NCBI GenBank assembly: GCA_030015575.1
Contig: JASDDO010000001.1
Span: 136,295,988-136,359,987, forward strand
Direction: 5' to 3'
Length of the DNA: 64,000 nt
Source: Agapanthus africanus
Taxonomy: Eukaryota; Streptophyta; Magnoliopsida; Asparagales; Amaryllidaceae
Below the pieces are notes generated by a model that was given only the letters and a program-made list of their open reading frames with translations, ran no database searches and was not told where the DNA came from. Position numbers and translations under genes: made by a program. Positions 42,091 through 53,259 of this stretch are shown here, piece after piece (position 1 is the first letter of the stretch; every line of letters begins with the position of its first letter).

Positions 42091-44737
42091 TGTCACGCCC
42101 CGCTTCCCGGTGTACGGTGAAGGGGACGCGACGAGGTCCGCTACGTATTTACTGTGAAGTAAATACGCTAATCATATCTAAGCAATATAATGGTAAATCA
42201 CAAGATACAAGAGATATAGAAATAATAACAGCAACTTTATTAATAACATTCTTTTGTACAATGCATGAAAAGTAAATACATCTGAAATAAAAGCGATGCC
42301 TAAACAATGGCATAACAGGAAATGAAAAATACTGAATAGAACAAGGTACAATGTCTAGAGCTCGGGGTCTTCGTGGAACTGATCCAAGTCTTCACCAGTG
42401 GGCTCGATCTCTGACGGGTCCAAAACACCTGACAACATTCAAAGAAGAAAGAAATAGAATGTCGTTAGCGAACAGGTCGCTCGGTAAGTCCCAAAGATAA
42501 GGGAGAATTAGAAAAGACAGAATAAGAGGTATCTTCTAAAGTGTAATATTGTAGAATATTGTGTTCACGCTGTTGTTTGTAGTTTGGTACGGAAGGATGC
42601 CAGTGTATACGAGAGGGGTCTCAGTATGCTAGAGAGCAGGGCAAACGGAATGTACAAGGAACTGTTAAGCCACGGTACAACAGCAACAGAATATAGGTTA
42701 GGTGTCTTAATCTTACCATCTCGTGCCACTTCTAACACCTTCCGCACCAATCTACCCCTTAAACACCGTAGTGTTTTGATTGTATTGTTGTATTGTATTG
42801 TATAAATTGGATGACTGACCAAAACCATGATATCAGTAAACAGTTTGTAACTGCATAATCATGTAGACGGAAAAACTGGATAATGGATGTATATCCATGG
42901 TTTGATTCAGTCAAGTTGTATAGATTGATAACTGGATTCTTGGATTCATGTGTTCATATTGAATTGGATTATTATAGATTTATATAGTACTTGAAGCATA
43001 TTCAAGTCGGATTATGATCAGACTCAAACCCGAGCCGGACAGAAGAAATGTAAATCGAATGCCTATATTTACTAGGGTCCTTAGGGTAATTTATAAACTT
43101 GAGGGGGTTTTATGTAAAAATACTTTTGTATAGTTTTCAAGATACACCCCAAGTATTTATTATTCGTCTTTATAGTTATGATGAGTGTAATTTTATTTTG
43201 TGATATTTCTAGTGAAATATCCTAATTACATAAATAAAGGTATTTATCTGTAATATTGATTTATTTAAAATTCATGGTATTTTAATGTAAAATTCAGTCT
43301 TGTGATTTTTTAGAAAAAATGGAATATTTATATTATAAAAAAATAGATATTTTAATGATAAATAAACATATATTTATACAAAAATAATTTCAATAAATAT
43401 TTTATATTCTAGAAATCTCATTTTTCTTAAGATGTTGTATTTTAAACCTTTTTAGACCGAATGCTCCTTGCGGAGATCTGAATCTTGCACTACTAAGCCC
43501 GAGGATGCACGATAAACCGTACTATCCCTAACGGGTTCCCCAAAGGTGGGTTGTAGTGGCGCTTTGCAAAGATTTTATAAATACTAATCGTTTAGAAAAC
43601 GGTTTTTTATAAAGTAAAAGGTATTTATTTGCAAAGGTATAAATTTTCCGTATTTTAGATTCTAGGGTTTCCTACGCCAACTAGCCTATTTCTAAATGGT
43701 CTAAATAACAAGTCGTTAGAAGCCTCAAATCGCCTCTTCACCGCCAATTGTGGCCAGGTAAATACAAGTGAAGAAATGAGGGATTCGCTCATGATTCATC
43801 ATGAGACGGGACTTTTAAAATTACCTTTCTCACTTGCCTAGCCTAGACACCACAAAGTCAGGTTTAGATAAACGATCGATGTCCACAACTTATCGTATTT
43901 TCCTATTAAAAGATATTTGTTTTAAAAGTGTATCAAACCTAAAACTTTTTAGAAAAGGTTTTATTAAGAAAAAGGTATTTAAATGTAAAATCTTGTATTA
44001 TAGTATTCTAAGTTTTCAAGGTAGCGTGTTATGTTTGCATATGAGTGTGTGAGCAGGTAGGTCATTACCTCATGATCTACTTTAAGGTATATCAATGTTA
44101 AGGGGGTTAAATGTGAAAACTAAACATTGTGGTATTTAAGTGAAAAAACTACGATATATTGAAAAAGCTATCATTTCATGTGAGGAAACTTGTTCAAATT
44201 ATTTGTTAAGTGATTAATAGTCAACATAGAGATGTTTAAGCATGAATGTATTGGTGAGAAGTAAGATTTTATAGAAAACCGAGTCGGAAATCGGATTTGT
44301 TCCGATTCCGTCGGGTTTTGTAAATTCGTATTTTTATTAAAGGAAAGAAAGATAGAAAGGGGACTTACGGGTTTGGACAACACTTAAAGAGTGAGAGGCA
44401 AGTAGAGGGTTTGCCGGTGCGTCGATTCGTCGTTGAGAGTTCCAAGCACGATCACCGGAATTTCGCCGTCGATTTCGTCAGCGCTTCGCCTTTCGCTCGT
44501 TTCCAAAGTACCAAAGTTCTCTTGGAATTTTGAGAGAGTGGACTCAGAAATTTAGGATGAGAGGGTAGAGGGTAGGGGGTGTATTTATAGGGTTAGGCTA
44601 GGGTTAAGGTTTTTAATTAAAAAATGTAAAAAATATATAAAAATCATTAAAAAATGGAGTAAATGGGGGTTAATAGACTCTCTGTAACTGATCTAAAAAT
44701 TTAAAGTGTGCAGGGGGTTTGATCAAGCAAAGATGCC

Positions 44738-44840
44738 CAACTTCGATGTTGGGGACTCGGCCGTTCGGCCGAGTCCGGCCGGCGGCGCTGTCCAGAGTCG
44801 GCCGGTCCGCCGGCCGACTCGGCCGAGTCGGGCCGAGTCA
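44738..44840. repeat. GC-rich palindrome block in the LTR
   Basis: GACTCGGCCG at 44755 pairs with CGGCCGAGTC at 44767, and CGACTCGGCCGAGTCG at 44816-44831 is a perfect palindrome. The block stands out in AT-rich surroundings and recurs at 52821-52925. Confidence 0.85.
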
Positions 44841-44980
44841 GGTGGTCGGGGGCTGTGGGGTCGTCAGGTGTGGCTTCTGGTGTATCTAACTTTTCATGTG
44901 TAGAACGAAATTTGTGAGAAACGCACGTGTAACTGTTGGTATTCTAAAAAATCAAAAACAAAATAATATTAAAAAATAAT

Positions 44981-45052
44981 GTGGGGCATGGGATTCGAAC
45001 TCTGGTGGTTTGGTTCAGCAGTGCAAGGTATTACCAATGAGCTACAGGCTCT
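44981..45052 (-). other. tRNA-like segment in the LTR
   Basis: Minus-strand TAGCTCATTGGTAA (45031-45044) resembles a tRNA A-box and GTTCGAATCC (44991-45000) a B-box, at tRNA-like spacing. The T-arm stem does not pair well, so it is not called a tRNA. The other LTR has the same at 53067-53138. Confidence 0.5.
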
Positions 45053-45223
45053 TTCTTGTAATTATGTAGTGAAATAAATACTTAAAGAGATATCAGCAAC
45101 AATAAATACTCCAAGTATACATTGAATTTAAATCAATTCTTTGTACATTAAAAAATAGAGTTGTTACAGTCTACCCTCCTTACAAAAATTTCTTCCTCGA
45201 AATTTACAACTTTTATTTGAGGA

Positions 45224-46412
45224 CTAGTTTACAAAGAGGTGTGGATATCTACTACGCATTTCATCCTCCCTTTCCCAAGTGGACTCTCGTGGAGTGTCTT
45301 TCCTCCACATCACTCGAACCAAGTTAACTTCCTTGTTCCGAAATGTCTTCACTTTCCTGTCCAGGATCTCCATAGGCTGTTGCTCACAAGACAAATCGAG
45401 CTGTATAGTGAGCTCGGAATGATCGAGAACATAGCTGGGGTCACTCACATACTTTCTGAGTTGGGATATGTAGAACACATTATGCACTCCTTCCAATGAA
45501 GGTGGAAGCGCTAAGCGGTATGCCACTTCACCGACTCGTTCGAGTATGTCGAACGGTCCAATATATCTCGGACTTAGCTTACCCCGTCTTCCAAATCGTA
45601 TCACTCCGCGGTTCGGGGATATCTTCAAGAATACATGATCTCCTGGCTAGAACTCCAAGTGTCGTCTCTTTGCATCAGCCCAGTGCTTCTGTCGATCTTG
45701 GGCTATGCACATCCTTTCCCTGATGGTACGAACCACATCAACAGTCGCTACTATCATCTCTGGTCCAAGAAGTTTCCTATCTCCGATGTCTTCCCAACTT
45801 AATGGCGATCGACACTTCCTTCCATACAATGCTGCAAAAGGTGCCATTCCTATGCTTGCTTGGTAGCTGTTGTTGTACGAAAACTCCACAAGATGTAGGT
45901 GATCTTCCTACGATCCTTTGAAATCTAGCATACACGCTCTGAGCATATCCTCCAAGATCTGAATAGTTCGTTCCGACTGACCATCTGTTTGTGGATGATA
46001 AGCCGTGCTGAAGTTCAGACTTGTTCCCAAGCTTGCTTGCAGACTCTGCCAAAATTGCGATCGGAACCTGGTGTCACGATCGGAGACAATGCAGATCGGT
46101 ACTCCATGAAGTCTCACAATTTCCTGTATGAGTTCATGGGTATCAGAGATAGTACATTATGAAGAGTTTAAATCTTAATTAGATTATTACCTCCATGTAC
46201 TTCTTTGCTAGTGTCTCAGTTGATTGGCCAACTCGAAATGAGATGAAGTGAGCCGACTTTGTGAGTCGATCTACAATGACCCATACAGTATCGTTACCCT
46301 TTGTGCTGCGAGGAAGAGCAGTCACAAAATCCATCGTGATGTGTTGCCACTTCCATTCTAAGATTGGTAACGGTTGAAGTAATCCAGCAGTCCTGTGATG
46401 TTCAGCCTTTAC
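45224..46412 (-). pseudogene. Tekay integrase core, C-terminal domain and chromodomain
   Basis: The minus strand encodes the integrase core in pieces: an early segment with FVTALPRSTKGNDTVWVIVD, then [20 protein letters not shown] with the second catalytic Asp and [15 protein letters not shown] with the Glu, then YNNSYQASIGMAPFAALYGR. The C-terminal domain has KLSPRYIGPFDILERVGEVA and ends in a chromodomain-like stretch around DRKVKTFRNKEVNLVRVMW and REDEMRSRYPHLF. Chromodomains are thought to steer integration to certain chromatin. In-frame TAG codons at about 45904 and 45645 replace expected sense codons. An intron-like segment lies at 46124-46190. Confidence 0.85.
46124..46190 (-). other. 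Candidate 67-bp intron in integrase
   Basis: Minus-strand ATGGAG|GTAATAATC...CTCATACAG|GAAATTGTG. The flanking codons abut as YME|EIVRLHG, which is the usual continuous integrase text. The segment is AT-rich, contains stops, and its length shifts the frame unless removed. Confidence 0.65.
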
Positions 46413-47146
46413 TTACTGACACACCAAGCATTTTGCGACGCTTCTGGCTACTTCACGCTTCATTCCATGCCAACAATAATTTTGACGTAGATCTTTGTAC
46501 ATTTTGGTACCTCCAGGGTGTATTGAGTAGGGAGAGCTGTGTGCTTCTTTCATTAACTCTTCCCGAACAAGACCTTTTGGTACACACAATCTGCTGCCAT
46601 ATCTCAAAGATCCGTCTTCATGGATGATGCAGTCTGTTCTGAGTCCATTCTCCACTTGTTCTCTGATCTTTTGCAACTTAGCATCGCTTGCTTGAGCTGC
46701 TTTGATCTGATTGACAATGGTTGATTGAACTTGTAAATTCATCAAACTTGAAGCATTACCTGGCATGACTACTTCAATCTCTATCTGATGCAAGTCTTGT
46801 TGAAACTTCCACTGAGCGGTGAGATTCATTTCTAATGGTTGGCGACTAAGTGCATCAGGTACCACATTCACCTTCCCTAGGTGATATTGCAAATTAATGT
46901 CAAAGTCCGCCATGAGTTCTAACCATCTTCTCTGCCGCATATTTAACTCCTTCTGAGTAAACACGTACTTCAGGCTCTTATGATCTGTATAGATGTTCAC
47001 TCGTTCACCAAGTAGGTAATGACGCCAAATCTTGAGAGCAAAGATGACGGCTGCCAACTCCAGATCATACGTCGGATAATTGCGCTCATGAATCTTCAGT
47101 TGTCTTGAAGCATAAGCCACAACCTTACCATGCTGATGTAGAACAA
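46413..47146 (-). pseudogene. Tekay RNase H and integrase zinc-binding domain
   Basis: The frame begins with [20 protein letters not shown], the RNase H middle. It passes [20 protein letters not shown] and [20 protein letters not shown] and ends in an HHCC domain ([17 protein letters not shown]). It lies one base out of frame with the preceding RT-RNase H frame; the slip is near 47147, where TGTTGTT seems to hold one extra T. The frame stops with TAA at 46413-46415, where a Gln codon is usual. Confidence 0.85.
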
Positions 47147-48608
47147 CATCCTAATCCCTTACCGGATGCATCGCAATGCACTTCGAATCCTCCAGATTGA
47201 TCCGGTATAACAAGAATAGGTGCTGATGTCAACCTTGACTTGAGTTCTACGAAAGCTTGTTCGCATGCTTCTGACCACACAAATTCTTCATCTTTACGTG
47301 TGAGCTTGGTCAGGGGTGTTGCTATCTTCGAAAATCCATCAATGAATCTTCTGTAATATCCAGCTAAGCCTAAGAAACTCCGAATGTCCTTCACTGACTT
47401 TGGTGTAGGCCATTCGCTAACTGCTGAAACTTTTGCTGGATCCACCGAGATTCCTTCTCCTGATACGATATGTTCAAGAAAACCAACTTGTTTTAGCCAA
47501 AACTCGCACTTGCTGTACTTGGCATAGAGCTGATGTTGTCGAAGAGTTTTTAGGACAATTCGTAGATGTTCTGCATGCTCTTTCCGATTCTTAGAATACA
47601 CCAGGATGTCATCGATGAAGATGACAACAAACCTGTCTAAGTACTCCCGGAAAAATTGATTCATTAGGTTCATGAATATTGCGGATGCGTTGGTCACTCC
47701 AAATGGCATCACGAGAAATTCGTAACGTCCATAGCGAGTTCTGAAAGCTGTTTTGTGAATATCAGTTTCCTTGACCTTCACCTGATGATAACCTGAACAA
47801 AGATCCAATTTAGAGAAAATACAAGATCCACTTAGCTGATCGAATAAATCGTCGATGCGCGGGAGTGGGTACTTGTTCTTTATAGTGACTTCGTTCAAGG
47901 CTCTGTAATCGATGCACATTCTGTATGAACCTTCTTTCTTCTTCACAAGTAGTACAGGTGATCCCCAACTTGAAGTGCTAGGACGAATCCATCCTTTCGC
48001 CAGTAATTCATCTAACTGTGTTCGGACTTCTTTCAAACCTTCCGGACTTAAACGATAGGGTGCTTTGATCACCGGTTGTGCTCCTGGTACTAAATCAATA
48101 CTGAATTCAAGAGCTCGATCGGGAGGCAAACCTGATATATCGTCAGGAAATTCATCGTCGAACTCTCGAACCACATCTGGTCTTGATTCTTCCTCTGCTT
48201 GAGCTGCTGCAACTACTGCTTCCTTTAGCTTCGCTTTGTAGGTACTTGGCTCTAGTGTACGGTCTCCGCTTTTGAAATAGAAGACCGGATGGTCTGGAAT
48301 CTCGAATACTACCCTCCTTTGACGACAGTCAATGGTAGCATAAAAAGTTCCAAGCCAATCCATTCCTAGAACCACATCAAAGATCGGTATGTCCAGCACT
48401 TTGAAGTCAGCATAAAACTCTCTGCTGCAGACGACGACTGGACACAAACGGTATCCCATGGTTGCCTTTAGAACGCCATTTCCTGAACTGACATTCCAGC
48501 TGGATACAAGTGGTGAGACTGGAATCGCATGGGTTCGGACAAACCGTTGCGACATAAAGCAGTGTGATGCTCCAGTATCAAACAGTGCTAGTGCAGGGAT
48601 TGAGGATA
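47125..48608 (-). pseudogene. Tekay protease, reverse transcriptase and RNase H start
   Basis: In order come protease [15 protein letters not shown], the strand [20 protein letters not shown], then RT with [67 protein letters not shown], the catalytic [13 protein letters not shown] and [19 protein letters not shown], and the RNase H start [13 protein letters not shown]. This long stretch is open for well over a thousand bases, so most decay lies elsewhere. The open frame runs upstream to 48975, but the part before about 48608 overlaps an intron-like segment and gag in another frame. Confidence 0.9.
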
Positions 48609-48699
48609 CTAAGATTGTACTTACGGTATGTGGGATATGTTTTAGGGAAAGCATGTAGATAAACAATACTGAAAGAAAAGTTTGAGAAGAACAGTTTAC
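48609..48699 (-). other. Candidate 91-bp intron between gag and protease
   Basis: Minus-strand ATCACTG|GTAAACTG...CAATCTTAG|TATCCTC. Removal shifts gag into the protease frame just before [13 protein letters not shown]. The length is 1 modulo 3. An alternative acceptor CTTTCAG at about 48669 would leave an intron too short for plants. Confidence 0.5.
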
Positions 48700-49957
48700 C
48701 AGTGATGACTTGGCTAATGGCCTCAGCTTCTTCCACTGACATAGTGAAAGCTTGGCGCCTTGGTACATTCCTCCTGGCCGGAGGAGCATTCCTCGGAATG
48801 TTCCTTTGAGCTTGATGGAACTGACGAGGAGGTGGTGCACCTTGTGGTCCTCTGGGTGGTGCAGGTAGTGCAAGTCTTGGAGCAGGTGCTTGAAGAGCTG
48901 GTCGCTGCGGATAGGTAATTGCTGGCCTGAGTGCAGCAACTGGGTTTTGTCTTTGAGGACAAGACCCAATATCATGAGTAGCTGAGCCGCAGACTAAGCA
49001 AAGACGGTTGGCTCGACGGCAGTCTTTCATCATATGTCCAGTTCTCTTGCAGTAGGTACAAAAGGCTGGGCTGGGACGATGGTTCGGTACTCCGGGTCGC
49101 CTTGGCATGAAAGGTGTCCCAGACGAGGCTCCTCCTGCCATCTGGTTGGCAGGACGCTTGAATCCAGTAGATTGATGTCTTCCCCTCGCCTTTACCACTG
49201 CCTCATAACGGCGGGCAGCTTTCAGAGCCGATTCATGAGTCGGAAAATCTCCTGTGGCTAGTGCAGCCTGGATTTCCGAATCCAAACCTTGTTGAAAGCG
49301 ACGGGCTCTGATCTCATCCGTCGGTATAAGGTGTGCCGCAATTCTGTAAAAATATTGTGTTAGCTGTGTAATATGTGATATAAAAATTTCGAATTATTGA
49401 GACATATCTTACCGACTGAGCATGGTGAACTCAGCGTCATATTCATCTACTGACTTGGTCCACATCGAACCTTATTGTAGATGGATGACTTGATGTTCCA
49501 TGTCGAACCTGGCAGTCTCAGGGAAGTACTTAGCGTCGAACATATCGCGGAAAGTCTTCCATTCGATAGGCTGTTCAAGACGGCTTTCTTCCGCCTTCCA
49601 CCAGTTGCGAGCATTGTCCGTGAGCTACAGCTTCGCCACACGAACCCAAGCTATATCTGGCACTTGTGCTGCCGTCAGATCATCTTCTATGCTCTGTGCC
49701 CATTCCTCAGCTTCAAGTGGGCTTCCCTTTCTGGAGAACTATTTGGGGTGTAAAGCCCTAAATTGCTTTACCCCAGGTGCGTCTGCCTCGGGACGGTTCA
49801 TCAAAAGAGCAGTCTGCTGCTGCTGTCCCTCTAGGAGGCTTCGGATTGCCTCAAACAGAACCGTCTGCTCGTTGATCGGAGCAGGGACGGCAGGTGTGAG
49901 TGGTAGGGCTGGAGGTATGTTGTTGACATTGGTGCTGGTGTTGTTCGGGGAATCCAT
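48700..49957 (-). pseudogene. Tekay gag
   Basis: From MDSPNNTSTNVNNIPP (49957) the gag runs through a Gln-rich segment to the capsid core with WAQSIEDDLTAAQVPD, NARNWWKAEESRLEQPI and WKTFRDMFDAKYFPETAR. After an intron-like break it continues with LIPTDEIRARRFQQGL and ends in two zinc knuckles, CTYCKRTGHMMKDC and [14 protein letters not shown], inside a Pro/Ala-rich tail. Stops TAG at 49739-49741 and TAA at 49472-49474 interrupt it. Gag packages element RNA into particles. Confidence 0.85.
49344..49412 (-). other. Candidate 69-bp intron in gag
   Basis: Minus-strand CTCAGTCG|GTAAGATATG...ATTTTTACAG|AATTGCGGC. It starts with a consensus GTAAG donor, has CTAAC about 20 bases before the acceptor, and is about 80 percent A/T. 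The codons on each side abut as FTMLSR|IAAHLIP. Unspliced, it puts a stop directly after the donor codon. Confidence 0.7.
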
Positions 49958-50170
49958 AACCTTGAAGAAAAATTTAGGTTAGGACAGATTCAAAATATTT
50001 GAAATGATAAGATTCAATGAATATGAAATTGTAAGATTCAAGGAACATGAATTGTAAAGAATGTTTTAGTTGCTGGTTCTTGTGTTATATTGCTTAGGTT
50101 GTTCACGCAGAACAGAACTGCATAGTATGATTCTATACAGCTCAGACCTACATGGGCCACCAACAAAACC

Positions 50171-53100
50171 TGTCACGCCCCGCTTCCCGGTGTACGGCGA
50201 AGGGGACGCAACGAGGTCCGCTACGTATTTACTGTGAAGTAAATACGCTAAGCGTATCTAAGCAATATAAAGGTAAATCACAAGAGACAAGAGATATAGA
50301 AATAATAACAGCAACTTTATTAATAACATTCTTTTGTACAATGCATGAAAAGTAAATACATCTGAAATAAAAGCGATGCCTAAACAATGGCATAACAGGA
50401 AATGAAAAATGCTGAATAGAACAAGGTACAATGTCTAGAGCTCGGGGTCTTCGTGGAACTGATCCAAGTCTTCACCAGTGGGCTCGATCTCTGACGGGTC
50501 CAAAATACCTGACGACATTCAAAGAAGAAAGAAATAGAATGTCGTCAGCGAATAGGTCGCTCGGTAAGTCCCAAAGATAAGGGAGAATTAGAAAAGACAG
50601 AATAAGAGGTATCTTCTAAAGTATAATATTGTAGAATATTGTGTTCACGCTGTTGTTTGTAGTTTGGTATGGAAGGATTCCAGTGTATACGAGAGGGGTC
50701 TCAGTATGCTAGAGACCAAGACAAACGGAATGTACGAGGAACCGTTAAGCCACGGTACAACAACAATGGAATATAGGTTAGGTGTCTTAATCTTACCATC
50801 TCGTGCCACTTCTAACACCTTCCGCACCAATCTACCCCTTAAACCCCGTAGTGTTTTGATTGTATTATTGTATTGTATTGTATAAGTTAGATGACTGACC
50901 AAAACTATGATATCAGTAAACAGTTTATAACTGCATAATCATGTAGACGGAAAAACTGGACAATGGATGTATATCCATGGTTTGATTCAGTCAAGTTGTA
51001 TAGATTGATAACTGGATTCTTGGATTCATGTGTTCATATTGAATTGGATTATTATAGATTTATATAGTACTTGAAGCATATTCAAGTCGGATTATGATCA
51101 GACTCAAACCCGAGTCGGACAGAAGAAATGTAAATCGAATGCCTATATTTACTAGGGTCCTTAGGGTAATTTATAAACTTGAGGGGGTTTTATGTAAAAA
51201 TACTTTTGTATAATTTTCAAGATACACCCCAAATATTTATTATTCGTCTTTATAGTTATGATGAGTGTAATTTTATTTTGTGATATTTCTAGTGAAAATA
51301 TCCTAATTACATAAATAAAGGTATTTATCTGTAATATTGATTTATTTGAAATTCATGGTATTTTAATGTAAAATTCAGTCTTGTGATTTTTTTAGAAAAA
51401 ATGGAATATTTATATTATAATAAAATAGATATTTTAATGATAAATAAACATATATTTACACAAAAATGATTTCAATAAATATTTTATATTCTAGAAATCT
51501 CATTTTTCTTAAGATGTCGTATTTTAAACCTTTCGAGACCGAATACTTCTTGCGGAGGTCTGAATCTCGTACTACTAAGCCCGAGGGTGCACGATAAACT
51601 GTACTATCCCTAACGGGTTCCCCAAAGGTGGGTTGTAGTGGCGCTTTGCAAAGATTTTATGAATACTAATTCTTTAGAAAACGGTTTTTTATAAAGTAAA
51701 GGGTACTTATTTGCAAAGGTGTAAATTTTCCATATTTTAGATTCTAGGGTTTCCTACTCCAATTAGCCTATTTTTAAATGGTCTAAACGACAAGTCGCTA
51801 GAAACCTCAAATCGCCTCTTCACCGCCAATTGTGGACATGTAAGTACAAGTGAAGAAAGGAGGGATCCGCTCATAATTCATCGTGAGACGAGCATTTTAA
51901 AGTTACCTTTCTCACTTGCCTAACCTAGACACCACAAAATCAGGTTTAGATAAACGATCGATGTCCACAACTTATCGTATTTTCCTATTAAAAGATATTT
52001 GTTTTAAAAGTGTATCAAACCTAAAACGTTTTAGAAAAGGTTTTATTAAGAAAAAGGTATTTAAATGTAAAATCTTGTATTATCGTATTCTAAGTTTTCA
52101 AGGTAGCGTGTTATGTTTGCATATGAGTGTGTGAGGAGGTAGGTCATTACCTCGTGATCTACTTTAAGGTATATCAATGTTAAGGGGGTTAAATGTGAAA
52201 ACTAAACATTGTGGTATTTAAGTGAAAAAAATACGATATATTGAAAAAGCTATCATTTCATGTGAGGAAACTTGTTCAAATTATTTTTTAAGTGATTAAT
52301 AGTCAGCATAGAGATGTTTAAGCATGAATGTATTGGTGAGAAGTGGGATTTTATAGAAAACCGAGTCGGAAATCGGATTTGTTCCGATTACGTCGGGTTT
52401 TGTAAATTAGTATTTTTATGAAAGGAAAGAAAGAAAGAAAGGGGACTTACGGATTTGGACAACACTTAGAGAGTGAGAGGGGAGTAGAGGGTTTGCCGGT
52501 GCGTCGATTCGTCGTTGAGAGTTCCTAGCACGATCACCGGAATTTCGTTGTCGATTTCGTCAGCGCTTCGCCTTTCGCTCGTTTCCAAAGTACCAAAGTT
52601 CTTTTGGAATTTTGAGAGAGTGGACTCAGAAATTTAGGATGAGAGGGTAGAGGGTATGGGGTGTATTTATAGGGTTAGGCTAGGGTTAGGGTTTTTAATT
52701 AAAAAAATGTAAAAATTATATAAAAATCATTAAAAAAAATGGAGTAAATGGGAGTTAATGGGCTCTCTGTAACCGATCTAAAAATTTAAAGTGTGCAGGG
52801 GGTTTGATCAAGCAAAGATGCCCAACTTCGATGTTGGGGACTCGGCCGTCCGGCCGAGTCCGGCCGGCGGCGCCGGCCCGAGTCTGCCGGTCCGCCGGCC
52901 AACTCGGCCGAGTCGGGCCGAGTCAGGTGGTCGGGGGCTGTGGGGTCGTCGGGTGTGGCTTCTGGTGTATCTAACTTTTCATGTATAGAAGGAAATTTGT
53001 GAGAAACGCACGTCTAACTGTTGGTATTCTAAAAAATCAAAAACAAAATAATATTAAAAAATAATGTGGGGCATGGGATTCGAACTTTGGTGGCTTGGTT

Positions 53101-53254
53101 CAGCAGTGTAAGGTATTACCAATGAGCTACAAGCTCCTTCTTGTAATTATGGAGTGAAATAAATACTTAAAGAGATATCAGCAACAATAAATACTCCAAG
53201 TATACATTGAATTTACATCAATTCTTTGTACATTAAAAAAATGGAGTTGTTACA
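50171..53254 (-). repeat. Tekay-type 5' LTR
   Basis: Same sequence as 42091-45168 with scattered differences. On the minus strand it ends GGGGCGTGACA, followed by GGTTTTGTTGGTGGCCCATG, where a TGG-starting primer site may lie; the tRNA was not identified. The GC-rich palindrome block is at 52821-52925. Confidence 0.9.
53067..53138 (-). other. tRNA-like segment in the LTR, second copy
   Basis: A-box-like TAGCTCATTGGTAA (53116-53129) and B-box-like GTTCGAATCC (53076-53085) are unchanged from the other LTR, although flanking bases differ. Confidence 0.5.
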
Positions 53255-53259
53255 GGTAC

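Larger units (their letters stand above)
42091..45168 (-). repeat. Tekay-type 3' LTR
   Basis: On plus it runs TGTCACGCCCCGC...GAGTTGTTACA. It matches 50171-53254 closely throughout, including a GC-rich palindrome block and a tRNA-like segment. The small reading frames shared by both LTRs show no known domain. Confidence 0.9.
42091..53254 (-). mobile_element. Tekay/Del-type chromovirus (Ty3/gypsy), complete but decayed
   Basis: Two LTRs of 3.08 kb (42091-45168 and 50171-53254) enclose gag, protease, RT, RNase H, integrase and a chromodomain on the minus strand. GGTAC flanks both ends (42086-42090 and 53255-53259). A polypurine tract AAGGAGGGTAGAC (minus) abuts the left LTR. LTR length and the C-terminal chromodomain fit Tekay/Del. 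The LTRs differ by a few percent by eye, so the insertion is not very recent. Several in-frame stops and one RNase H frameshift inactivate it, and three short intron-like segments interrupt coding. Confidence 0.9.

Noticed and set aside
44706..44903. 65-codon frame repeated in both chromovirus LTRs
   Set aside because: It is created by the GC-rich palindrome block; its repetition only reflects LTR identity.
44981..45052. A true tRNA gene
   Set aside because: The T-arm stem is mispaired and no acceptor stem closes, so only a tRNA-like remnant is claimed.
48609..48699. Programmed frameshift between gag and pol of the chromovirus
   Set aside because: No slippery site was seen at the overlap; an intron explains the frame change better, though neither is proven.
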